Assembly: GCA_020024185.1 (NCBI GenBank)
Contig: JAHHUD010000072.1
Location: forward strand, 1-7,149
Direction of reading: 5' to 3'
DNA: 7,149 bases
Origin: Oscillospiraceae bacterium
GTDB taxonomy: Bacteria > Bacillota > Clostridia > Oscillospirales > Ruminococcaceae
Shown here piece by piece: positions 1 to 5,987 of the stretch; within the stretch, counting starts at the first letter, position 1; every line of letters begins with the position of its first letter. A program made the position numbers and the translations under genes. The notes below the pieces were generated by a model. The model was not told the DNA's origin. It searched no databases and saw nothing but the letters and a program-made list of their open reading frames with translations.

Positions 1-683
1 AAGATGCAGATCCGATTGGTTATGCAAAAATACAAAGTGAAATTATACTTAATCAAGCAAGGCGTGAAGCTGAAGAAATTTTGAATCAAGCTAATAGCCA
101 AGCTGAAATGTTAAAAGAAGAGATTAGAAAAAAAGCATCTGAAGATGGATATAAACAAGGTTTTACACAAGGGTTTAATGATGGTATCCAACAAGGAAAT
201 ATGAAAGCTTTTGAAGAAATTTCACAGAAAAAAGAAGAAATAGACCGTCAGTTTGCACAAGAAATTGATGAATTTTTGAAAAAATCAGAAAATATTTTGA
301 ATCGCCAATTAAATGAAAACTTAAATGACATGAGAGATTTGTCAATTGCAATAGCAGAAAAAGTTATCAGTATAAGCTTAAAAAGTAGTACAGATATCAT
401 TGGTAAAATGATACAGACAGCTGTAGATAAAAAGAAACATCGTGAGTGGGCACATGTTTATATTTCAGAATATGATGCAAAAAGAATGACAGTTTTACCT
501 TCTACTATGGCTACTGCTTTAGCAGAATTATCTGACCATGTAAGAATTATACCAATGGCTGATGATGAATCTGGTACATGTATCATAGAGTGTCCAGATG
601 AAATTATTGATGCCAGTGCGGCAACACAAATTCAAAATATAAAAGATATATTAAGTACACAGCCTGTCAGAGATGATATATAA
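1..683 (+). CDS. fliH: FliH, flagellar export ATPase regulator (5' partial)
   Basis: FliH binds the export ATPase FliI, holds it inactive in the cytosol and links it to the C-ring and export gate. The frame is open from base 3 to the TAA at 681-683 with no stop, giving 226 visible residues, so the true start lies left of the window; the TTG at 81 is an internal codon, not a start. Visible residues 1-48 are a charged Ala/Glu/Gln helix. Next come five glycines spaced every four residues (bases 147-197), the GxxxG repeat typical of FliH/YscL. A long Lys/Glu coiled coil follows, then the C-terminal FliH domain, whose end contains SGTCIIECPDEIIDAS, close to the family's 'g-ciiE-p-g-iDaS' signature. 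It lies directly upstream of fliI, the usual order. The family call is firm; only the N-terminus is missing. Confidence 0.93.
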   Translation, partial: DADPIGYAKIQSEIILNQARREAEEILNQANSQAEMLKEEIRKKASEDGYKQGFTQGFNDGIQQGNMKAFEEISQKKEEIDRQFAQEIDEFLKKSENILNRQLNENLNDMRDLSIAIAEKVISISLKSSTDIIGKMIQTAVDKKKHREWAHVYISEYDAKRMTVLPSTMATALAELSDHVRIIPMADDESGTCIIECPDEIIDASAATQIQNIKDILSTQPVRDDI

Positions 684-703
684 CCATCTTTATAATCAAT
701 ACT

Positions 704-710
704 AAGGGGA
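704..710 (+). promoter_or_regulatory. Ribosome binding site deciding the fliI start
   Basis: AAGGGGA lies 9 bases before the ATG at 720 but only 3 bases before the in-frame GTG at 714. Normal Shine-Dalgarno spacing therefore favours ATG 720. It is a weaker match to AAGGAGG than the sites of fliJ, fliK and motA. Confidence 0.55.
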
Positions 711-719
711 ATAGTGATA

Positions 720-2021
720 ATGTTTCATCAAATGATTCGTCAAGTATATAATGCAGAAACATATAGTTTGACAGGAAAAATAGAAAATGTTGTTGGTATG
801 TCTATTGAAGCTTCTGGGGGACATGCAGCAGTAGGTGATATCTGCCGTATATATAACAGTGACTCAGGAACTCAAGTGACAGCAGAAGTTGTTGGTTTTA
901 AAAATAATAAAATACTATTAATGCCATATTCTGAGATGAATGGTATCTCAGCTGGTAATTTTGTGAGAAATACAGGTAAACAGTTAACACTTCGTGTTGG
1001 TGAATTTTTGCGTGGAAGAATTATAAATGCTTTAGGACAACCAATTGACGGTAAAGGCCCACTTGAAGGAGGCACACCGTACTGTATTACAGGTTCTCAT
1101 ATAAATCCTTTGGCTAGACCACCTATCAGAGAAAAAATGGAATTTGGTGTAAAAGCAATTGATGGAATGATAACAATTGGCAAAGGTCAACGTATTGGTA
1201 TTTTTGCTGGCTCCGGTGTAGGTAAAAGTACACTTATGGGTATGATTGCTAAAAATGTTAAAGCAGATATTAACGTAATAGCACTAGTTGGAGAACGTGG
1301 ACGAGAAGTTTTGGAATTCGTACAAAAGGATTTAGGCGAAGAAGGAATGGCTCGTTCTATTCTGGTGGTTGCAACATCAGACCAACCAGCAATGCTTAGA
1401 ATGAAATGTCCAAGTGTGGCAACAGGTATTGCTGAATATTTTAGAGACCAAGGCTATGATGTTCTTCTCATGATGGACTCATTAACAAGATTTGCTATGG
1501 CACAAAGAGAAATTGGTCTTGCAATAGGAGAACCACCGGTATCACGTGGTTATACACCGTCTATATATTCTGAATTACCTAAACTTCTTGAAAGAAGTGG
1601 TAACTTTAAAAAAGGTTCAATTACAGGCGTATATACGGTGCTGGTAGAAGGTGATGATACAAATGAGCCAATTGCGGATACAGTACGTGGTATTCTTGAT
1701 GGACATATAATTTTGTCACGTACACTTGCTAATGCGAACCACTATCCAGCTATTGATGTAAGTGGTAGTGTTTCAAGACTTATGACTGAAATTGTATCAC
1801 CTGAGCATAGACAACTAGCGTCAAAAGTTCGTGATATATTGGCTGTGTATGAGAAAAATTCAGATTTGGTGTCTATTGGTGCTTATAAGGCTGGTACAAA
1901 TAGAAAATTAGATTATGCTCTATCAAAAATAGATGCAGTTAATGAATTTCTTACACAAGGAATAGAAGAAGCTTTTACATATGAACAAACTATAAAAAAA
2001 ATAGAGGAAATTTTAAAATAA
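720..2021 (+). CDS. fliI: FliI, flagellum-specific type III export ATPase
   Basis: FliI is the hexameric ATPase at the base of the flagellar export gate; it hydrolyses ATP to help unload and unfold export substrates. From ATG 720 it has 433 residues, normal for the family. Residues ~1-90 form the beta-barrel N-domain with GKIENVVGMSIEA. Walker A is GSGVGKST (164-171). The catalytic glutamate lies in GERGREV (E192), and Walker B is LLMMD (D253), followed by SLTRFAMAQRE. PPVSRGYTPSIYSELPKLLERSG is nearly invariant in FliI and separates it from F1/V1 subunits. The DVSGSVSRLM segment (R353) matches the arginine-finger region. All key residues are intact. An in-frame GTG at 714 would add only two residues and sits too close to the ribosome binding site. 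It follows fliH by 36 bases and precedes fliJ by 24, consistent with one operon encoding the FliH-FliI-FliJ complex. Confidence 0.98.
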   Translation: MFHQMIRQVYNAETYSLTGKIENVVGMSIEASGGHAAVGDICRIYNSDSGTQVTAEVVGFKNNKILLMPYSEMNGISAGNFVRNTGKQLTLRVGEFLRGRIINALGQPIDGKGPLEGGTPYCITGSHINPLARPPIREKMEFGVKAIDGMITIGKGQRIGIFAGSGVGKSTLMGMIAKNVKADINVIALVGERGREVLEFVQKDLGEEGMARSILVVATSDQPAMLRMKCPSVATGIAEYFRDQGYDVLLMMDSLTRFAMAQREIGLAIGEPPVSRGYTPSIYSELPKLLERSGNFKKGSITGVYTVLVEGDDTNEPIADTVRGILDGHIILSRTLANANHYPAIDVSGSVSRLMTEIVSPEHRQLASKVRDILAVYEKNSDLVSIGAYKAGTNRKLDYALSKIDAVNEFLTQGIEEAFTYEQTIKKIEEILK

Positions 2022-2045
2022 TAGTCAGTAAAGGAGGCACTTGCT

Positions 2046-2501
2046 GTGAAAAAATTTAAATTTTCTTTAGATACAGTTCTTACATATAAAAATCAGGTTT
2101 TGGATTCATTAAAAGCAGAACACGCTATGATAATAGCGGAGGTTCAAAAGCAAAGAGAATGGGTTACTCAATTACAACAAGAGTATAAAAAATTTGCTGA
2201 AGAATATCAAACTCATTGTAGAGAAGGAATGGAGATAAGAGAAGTCATTACCTATCAAACTTCACTTCGTGCAATGGAAAAAGAGATAGAACAAGAAGTA
2301 ACAGTTTTGGTGAATTTGCAAAAGAAAGAAGAAGAAAAAAGAAATTTGGTCGTAAATGCTAAGATTGAAACTTCTTCTCTTGAAAAGCTACAGGAGAAAA
2401 AGCTTGAAGAATATAATGCAGCTTTGGCGAAGAGCGAAGAACAATTTATAGATGAATTTGTTTCTATGAGATTTAGTGAAATGATACTTCAAAATGCTTA
2501 A
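2046..2501 (+). CDS. fliJ: FliJ, export apparatus stalk/chaperone-escort protein
   Basis: FliJ is a small antiparallel coiled-coil protein that inserts into the FliI ring like the gamma stalk of F1 and engages the export gate FlhA. The 151-residue product matches the usual length of about 145-150. It opens with MKKFKFSLDTVLTYKNQ, the typical 'f-f-L-tvL-yk-' FliJ start. It then consists almost wholly of charged heptad-like helix rich in Glu, Lys and Gln, with no membrane segment. The start is GTG at 2046, supported by a perfect AAGGAGG at 2031-2037 with 8-base spacing. FliJ sequences diverge strongly, so the call rests on the N-terminal motif, the coiled-coil character and the position right after fliI. 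Confidence 0.92.
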   Translation: MKKFKFSLDTVLTYKNQVLDSLKAEHAMIIAEVQKQREWVTQLQQEYKKFAEEYQTHCREGMEIREVITYQTSLRAMEKEIEQEVTVLVNLQKKEEEKRNLVVNAKIETSSLEKLQEKKLEEYNAALAKSEEQFIDEFVSMRFSEMILQNA

Positions 2502-2553
2502 ATGATAGTTTGTTGCAAGATGATTTTGTTTCATTATGCACTCACTATAAAAA

Positions 2554-2593
2554 GTTTATTTAACAAAATATGTTTTAAAAATGTTAAATAAAC
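2554..2593. repeat. 12-bp perfect inverted repeat upstream of fliK
   Basis: GTTTATTTAACA (2554-2565) and TGTTAAATAAAC (2582-2593) are exact reverse complements separated by a 16-base AT-rich loop. Two further A-T pairs form outside one A-A mismatch. The hairpin sits in the 119-base gap between fliJ and fliK and ends 12 bases before the fliK ribosome binding site. There is no downstream T-tract, so it is not a classic intrinsic terminator. It could be an mRNA processing or stabilising hairpin or a protein-binding operator. The rest of the gap shows no convincing gene or promoter. The repeat is seen directly; its role is inference. Confidence 0.6.
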
Positions 2594-2605
2594 ATTCAAT
2601 ATTTG

Positions 2606-2613
2606 AAAGGAGG
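2606..2613 (+). promoter_or_regulatory. Ribosome binding site deciding the fliK start
   Basis: AAAGGAGG, a near-perfect Shine-Dalgarno site, stands 7 bases before GTG 2621. An in-frame TTG at 2603 lies upstream of the site and an in-frame ATG at 2630 is 16 bases away, so both are unlikely starts. GTG 2621 is the expected initiation codon. Confidence 0.8.
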
Positions 2614-2620
2614 TGAAAAG

Positions 2621-3679
2621 GTGGAAAATATGCAAAATAATTTATTTTCCATTGTTCAAACTGCAGTATCAAACAACTCAAGCAATCACAATGTTAAAAA
2701 AGACACTATAAAAGGAAATAGTTTTGAAAAATGCATGAGTGAGTATGCAAATTTAAAAAAAGAAGAAACTGTTGAAAAAAGTGAAAATGTCGAAATAAAC
2801 GATGATAGCAAAAAAGAAGAATTAGATATAACATTGTTGCAGGAATTGGCAGCAATGCAAATGGTATCTATTTCTCCTGAAACAATAAATTCACCGGAAG
2901 TAACAGTATCTGAACAAGTAGTTGTTAATGATGTTGAAATTGCTATGCCTGAAAATGAAAAACAAATTTCAAAATTTAATGAAGTAAAAAGTTCGGTACA
3001 AGAAGTTGTAACAGAATCTGAAAACAAGGTGATTGAAGAAGCTGAAACAAAACCTGTTATTGAACAAAAAACACATGAAGTTGAAAGTAACTTGGAAAAG
3101 CCAATACATAAATCACAAAAAGGTAGTAGTTTGAGTGATAGTAATCAAAATAATTTTGAATTTGACGATACTCAAACTGAAAAAAATGTGTCAGTTTTTG
3201 GTGAAGTTGAAACAATTCCTGTTAAAATAAGTGAAACAACTAATGTTGAAAAAAATGTTGAAACTGATAATGTGGAAACACAAGTTGCAGATAAAATTAT
3301 TAAAACAGTTTCTTTAGGTCAGAAAAAGGTTGAGCTTCAGTTAAATCCTGAACATCTAGGAAAAATTTCAATAGAAGTAGTTCAAAAAGAAGATGGTTCA
3401 TTGTCTATATCTTTAAAAGCAGAACATAGTGATGTAAAAATTCTATTAGAACGTGTACTTCCAGAAATGCAACAACTTTTGCGAAACAATACACAGCAAA
3501 ATGTTCAAATTCAGGTAAATGGTCAGGAACAACAAAAAGAATTGTATGATGAACAACATCATCAGCAACATCATGGTCACCAACAAGAAAATGAAAACAA
3601 CCATAACAAACAAACTGATAAAGAAGACTTTTTACATCAATTAAGATTGGGACTTATTCATTCAGTTGAAATTGAATAA
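2621..3679 (+). CDS. fliK: FliK, flagellar hook-length control protein
   Basis: FliK is exported during hook assembly, measures hook length, and through its C-terminal domain switches the export gate (FlhB) to filament-type substrates. From GTG 2621 it has 352 residues. Residues ~1-225 are low-complexity, rich in Glu, Val, Lys, Asn and Ser, the expected disordered ruler region; a short degenerate Val-Glu repeat lies near bases 3242-3278. Residues ~231-300 form the conserved C-terminal FliK domain (Flg_hook, PF02120 type), with VELQLNPEHLGKISIEVV and the following SISLKAEHSDVKILLERVLPEM matching 'L-L-P--LG-v-v-i' and 'l-v-f-a-----r--L---l--L'. Residues ~311-329 are a His/Gln/Asn-rich tail, followed by a short hydrophobic end. 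Its place between fliJ and flgD is standard. The N-terminal half has no recognisable family signal, as is usual for FliK. Confidence 0.93.
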   Translation: MENMQNNLFSIVQTAVSNNSSNHNVKKDTIKGNSFEKCMSEYANLKKEETVEKSENVEINDDSKKEELDITLLQELAAMQMVSISPETINSPEVTVSEQVVVNDVEIAMPENEKQISKFNEVKSSVQEVVTESENKVIEEAETKPVIEQKTHEVESNLEKPIHKSQKGSSLSDSNQNNFEFDDTQTEKNVSVFGEVETIPVKISETTNVEKNVETDNVETQVADKIIKTVSLGQKKVELQLNPEHLGKISIEVVQKEDGSLSISLKAEHSDVKILLERVLPEMQQLLRNNTQQNVQIQVNGQEQQKELYDEQHHQQHHGHQQENENNHNKQTDKEDFLHQLRLGLIHSVEIE

Positions 3680-3698
3680 GGGAAAGGAAGTATAATTT

Positions 3699-4232
3699 AT
3701 GAGCGATTTTATGAATAATATGGGTGCAACACGTGCAACTGATGCTATTACTCATGCAGCTCTTATGGGAAAGCAGAAAACAGATAATAAAGGCGAACTT
3801 AATATGCAAGACTTTCTCATGTTGATGGTAGCTGAACTTCAAAACCAAAGCATTGATAACAATGCCGATACATCTCAGATGTTAAGCCAGATGGTAATGA
3901 TGCAGATGGTAGAGGCTATGACAAATATGACAGAGGCATCTGTTATGAGTTATGCTGCTTCATTGGTTGGTAAAACAGTAACAGTTGGACAGTTTGACTC
4001 AAATGGTAAATTACAAGAAATAGTTGGAAATGTAAATGGTACTGGAACAATGAATGGACAACAGGTAATATTTGTTGATGATAAATATTACTATCTAAAT
4101 GAAATTATTGCAGTTGGCACTCTTCCAGCAGAAAAACCTGAAGGCACAGAAAAGCCTGATGCGCCATCAGAAAATCAAAATTCTGATGACAAAAATGAAA
4201 ATCAAGATAAAGTGCCTGAAATAAAAGCTTAA
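3699..4232 (+). CDS. flgD: FlgD, hook assembly scaffold (hook cap)
   Basis: FlgD caps the growing hook, directs FlgE assembly and is discarded when the hook is complete. The 177-residue product starts at ATG 3699, 8 bases after AAGGAAG. Residues 36-70 contain MQDFLMLMVAELQNQ and the following Met/Gln-rich helix, matching the FlgD N-terminal block 'FLkLLvtQLqNQdPlnP---tefv-QlaqfS'. The usual DPLNP is replaced here by SIDNN. Residues ~88-141 (LVGKTVTV through YYLNEIIAVGTLP) resemble the small C-terminal tudor-like domain that follows 'slIGk-V'. The Ig/Fn3-like insert of enterobacterial FlgD seems absent, as in many short Firmicutes FlgD (B. subtilis YlxG/FlgD). Residues 142-177 are an acidic Pro/Glu/Asn/Asp tail. 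It lies 19 bases after fliK. Confidence 0.93.
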   Translation: MSDFMNNMGATRATDAITHAALMGKQKTDNKGELNMQDFLMLMVAELQNQSIDNNADTSQMLSQMVMMQMVEAMTNMTEASVMSYAASLVGKTVTVGQFDSNGKLQEIVGNVNGTGTMNGQQVIFVDDKYYYLNEIIAVGTLPAEKPEGTEKPDAPSENQNSDDKNENQDKVPEIKA

Positions 4233-4281
4233 AATAAGTACACCTATAATAAAACAGAAAGTTTAAAAAGAGGTGAAGTAA

Positions 4282-4665
4282 ATGATTGAAAGCATACAAG
4301 GGCAAAGGATAATACAACAAAATAATACATACCCGACTTTTGAGAAAAAACATTCAGTTAAATTTAATGAATTACTACAACTTCAGTTGGAGCATGCAAA
4401 TGTTGCTACAAATGATTTAACTTTTTCTAAACATGCTTTATATCGTGCAGAAGAAAGAGGTATAGAAATAAATCAAGCATTGATTGACCAACTGAAAAGC
4501 GGAATGATTAAAGCACAAGAAAAAGGTGCAAAAAATATTTTGGCATTAGATGCTGAGAAAGCATTTATAATCAATGTACCAAATGCAAAAGTAATCACTG
4601 CGATTACACAAGATGAAATGCAAAAAAACGTATTTACAAATATTGATGGTGCCGTATTCCTGTAA
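4282..4665 (+). CDS. TIGR02530-type flagellar operon protein, function unknown
   Basis: This 127-residue protein matches, from memory, the TIGR02530 'flagellar operon protein' family found between flgD and flgE in Clostridia, Bacilli and spirochaetes. Supporting motifs are LTFSKHALYRAEERGIEI (46-63, family form 'fS-HA--RleeRgI-l'), the KGAK segment and AFIINVPNAKVITAI (94-108, a predicted beta-hairpin), and the C-terminal signature NVFTNIDGAVFL (116-127), where 'vFTNIDGaV' is nearly invariant. There is no signal peptide or membrane segment. The start is ATG 4282 behind AGAGGTGA. Its biochemical role is not established to my knowledge; its constant place before flgE suggests a role in hook assembly or FlgE export, which is inference. 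It is followed by a 95-base structured gap before flgE. Confidence 0.9.
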   Translation: MIESIQGQRIIQQNNTYPTFEKKHSVKFNELLQLQLEHANVATNDLTFSKHALYRAEERGIEINQALIDQLKSGMIKAQEKGAKNILALDAEKAFIINVPNAKVITAITQDEMQKNVFTNIDGAVFL

Positions 4666-4734
4666 AAATACAGATAGCAGGACCTTATATGGAGGCTATG
4701 ATATTTTATCCGTTTGATAAAATATCGGTGGCAC
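4649..4734 (+). promoter_or_regulatory. Possible structured RNA ahead of flgE
   Basis: Three nested or adjacent pairings can be drawn by eye. An outer helix joins GTGCC (4649-4653) to GGCAC (4730-4734), extendable by two G-U pairs. A first inner hairpin joins ATAGC (4674-4678) to GCTAT (4695-4699). A second, perfect 11-bp hairpin joins GATATTTTATC (4700-4710) to GATAAAATATC (4716-4726) with a five-base loop. Together they would form a three-way junction ending about 10 bases before the flgE ribosome binding region. The 11-bp hairpin is certain as a sequence; the outer helices are short and may be chance. No known riboswitch consensus was recognised. A 13-codon ORF (4698-4739) overlaps it. Confidence 0.35.
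4700..4726. repeat. 11-bp perfect inverted repeat upstream of flgE
   Basis: GATATTTTATC and GATAAAATATC are exact reverse complements around a CGTTT loop, a compact stable-looking hairpin in the 95-base gap before flgE. No T-tract follows (next bases GGTGGCACGC), so an intrinsic terminator is unlikely. It ends 34 bases before the flgE ATG. Confidence 0.65.
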
Positions 4735-4760
4735 GCTAAAATGAAAGGAATTAATTTATT

Positions 4761-5897
4761 ATGACTGGAGCAATGTATGCAGCAATTGCTGGTTTGAAAA
4801 CACACATGAATAAAATGAGTGTTATTGGTAATAACATCGCAAACGTAAACACAAACGGATATAAATCACAAAGAGCAGTTTTTAAAGATGCAATGTATTC
4901 AACATACACAAATGGTTCAAACGGTACATCTACATCCGGTGGTCAAAATCCATCACAGATTGGTTATGGTTCACAGTTAAGTACAATTGACCTTAATATG
5001 ACAACAGGTACATACACATTAGGACGTAACACAGACTGTATGATTTATGGTGATGGATTCTTTCTTGTAGGTGATAAAAATCTTCCTATTGACCCACTTG
5101 ACCCAAGCAGCTTAAAAACACTTAAAATGACAAGAGTAGGTGACTTTGAATTTAAAGCTGACGGTTATCTTTGTGATGGTAACGGTAATCCTGTTTACGG
5201 ATTTCTTACAACTGGTGTGGATAAAGATGGCAAACCAATTGTTAGTGACCAGCTTGTTCCAATTCGTTTGCCAAAATTGACAACAGTAAAAGATCAGCAA
5301 GGTAAAGATAAACAAGCAATTGGCTATCCAGTAACAAAAGGAAAAAATGGTGAAGATATTCCATTGGAAGATGCAAAAAAAGCAGATGGAACAGAATTGC
5401 CATACGCACAGTTTGATGGTATTAAAATTGACCCTAAAACTGGTGCTATTACAGGTACATCAAAAGATACAGATGAAATTATCACAATCGGTTATCTTGG
5501 TATAGGTAATGTTACAAATCCAAATGGTGTATCACATGAAGAAGGTTTCTATTACACAGCTGCTGAAGGTGCAGGTGATTTACAGGTATCTTTGATGGGT
5601 GGCATGAATAAAGACTTGAAAATAGACTTTGTTAACGGTAGTTTGTTTGATGAAGCAGTTAGACAAGCACAAGCAAACGGTGCAACATTGCCACCAAACA
5701 TTACACAATCAGAATTGATGAGAATTGGTAGTTCAGGTGGCACAAAACTTATGACTGGTGGTTTGGAAGGTTCAAACGTAGATTTGGCAAGTGAAATCTC
5801 TGAAATGATTACAACACAAAGAGGATATCAAGCAAATACACGTATTATCACAGTTACAGACAGTATGTTAGAAGAACTTGTTAACATTAAACGTTAA
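4761..5897 (+). CDS. flgE: FlgE, flagellar hook protein
   Basis: FlgE polymerises under the FlgD cap to form the hook, the flexible joint between rod and filament. The 378-residue product starts at ATG 4761, with AAAGGA about 11 bases upstream. Residues ~4-34 are the rod/hook N-terminal motif (GLKTHMNKMSVIGNNIANVN then TNGYKS; Flg_bb_rod). The GDGFFLVGD segment near 97-105 and MTRVGDFEFKADGYL (123-137) are the conserved D1 edge. Residues ~150-330 are the variable surface domain. Residues ~334-376 are the C-terminal helix domain with EGSNVDLASEISEMITTQRGYQANTRI in two parts (Flg_bbr_C), which packs with the N-terminus in the hook core. FlgG shares both ends, but the length and position after flgD support FlgE. 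By eye, AAC is used for half of the first 14 Asn codons versus 3 of 14 in fliK, a mild sign of high expression. Hairpins flank it on both sides. Confidence 0.95.
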   Translation: MTGAMYAAIAGLKTHMNKMSVIGNNIANVNTNGYKSQRAVFKDAMYSTYTNGSNGTSTSGGQNPSQIGYGSQLSTIDLNMTTGTYTLGRNTDCMIYGDGFFLVGDKNLPIDPLDPSSLKTLKMTRVGDFEFKADGYLCDGNGNPVYGFLTTGVDKDGKPIVSDQLVPIRLPKLTTVKDQQGKDKQAIGYPVTKGKNGEDIPLEDAKKADGTELPYAQFDGIKIDPKTGAITGTSKDTDEIITIGYLGIGNVTNPNGVSHEEGFYYTAAEGAGDLQVSLMGGMNKDLKIDFVNGSLFDEAVRQAQANGATLPPNITQSELMRIGSSGGTKLMTGGLEGSNVDLASEISEMITTQRGYQANTRIITVTDSMLEELVNIKR

Positions 5898-5918
5898 TTA
5901 TTAAGTTTAATGTCTTAA

Positions 5919-5958
5919 AATATATGGGGTATGTAAAATACCACATATCCCATATATT
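5919..5958. repeat. 16-bp inverted repeat between flgE and flbD
   Basis: AATATATGGGGTATGT (5919-5934) pairs with ACATATCCCATATATT (5943-5958) over 16 positions with one G-U wobble and an eight-base loop. It begins 21 bases after the flgE stop. The bases after it (AATTACTATT) are not a T-tract, so it is a poor intrinsic terminator, though partial termination or 3'-end protection of an flgE transcript is possible. It occupies nearly half of the 90-base flgE-flbD gap; nothing else is seen there except the flbD ribosome binding site AAAAGGA at 5971-5977. Confidence 0.7.
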
Positions 5959-5987
5959 AATTACTATTAGAAAAGGATGGTTGAAGT

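Noticed and set aside
81..83. TTG as the start of fliH
   Set aside because: The frame is open to the left edge and the upstream residues continue the FliH-like charged helix. No Shine-Dalgarno site precedes it, so fliH is simply cut by the window.
2513..2551. Sigma-A-like promoter ahead of fliK (TTGCAA or TTGTTT with TATAAA)
   Set aside because: Spacers of 27 and 14 bases are far from 17, and such hexamers are common by chance at this base composition.
2502..2591. 29-codon ORF starting immediately after the fliJ stop
   Set aside because: No ribosome binding site; the sequence (MIVCCKMILFHYALTIKSLF...) has no recognisable family and ends inside the inverted repeat. Probably chance in AT-rich DNA, although stop/start coupling to fliJ is conceivable.
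2603..2605. TTG as the start of fliK
   Set aside because: It lies upstream of the strong AAAGGAGG site, which instead serves GTG 2621 with 7-base spacing.
3242..3278. Tandem repeat AATGTTGAAA x2 plus AATGTGGAAA in fliK
   Set aside because: Short and degenerate with uneven spacing; it reflects the Val-Glu-rich disordered region of FliK rather than a separate element.
4728..4736. T-box-like GGTGGCAC segment before flgE
   Set aside because: It only loosely resembles the T-box GGGTGGNACCGCG sequence, lacks the specifier domain and lacks a terminator, and flgE is not an amino acid-responsive gene.
5919..5970. Intrinsic terminator after flgE
   Set aside because: A good stem exists but no T-tract follows, and flbD and motA continue on the same strand in a standard operon order. 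Kept as an inverted repeat only.
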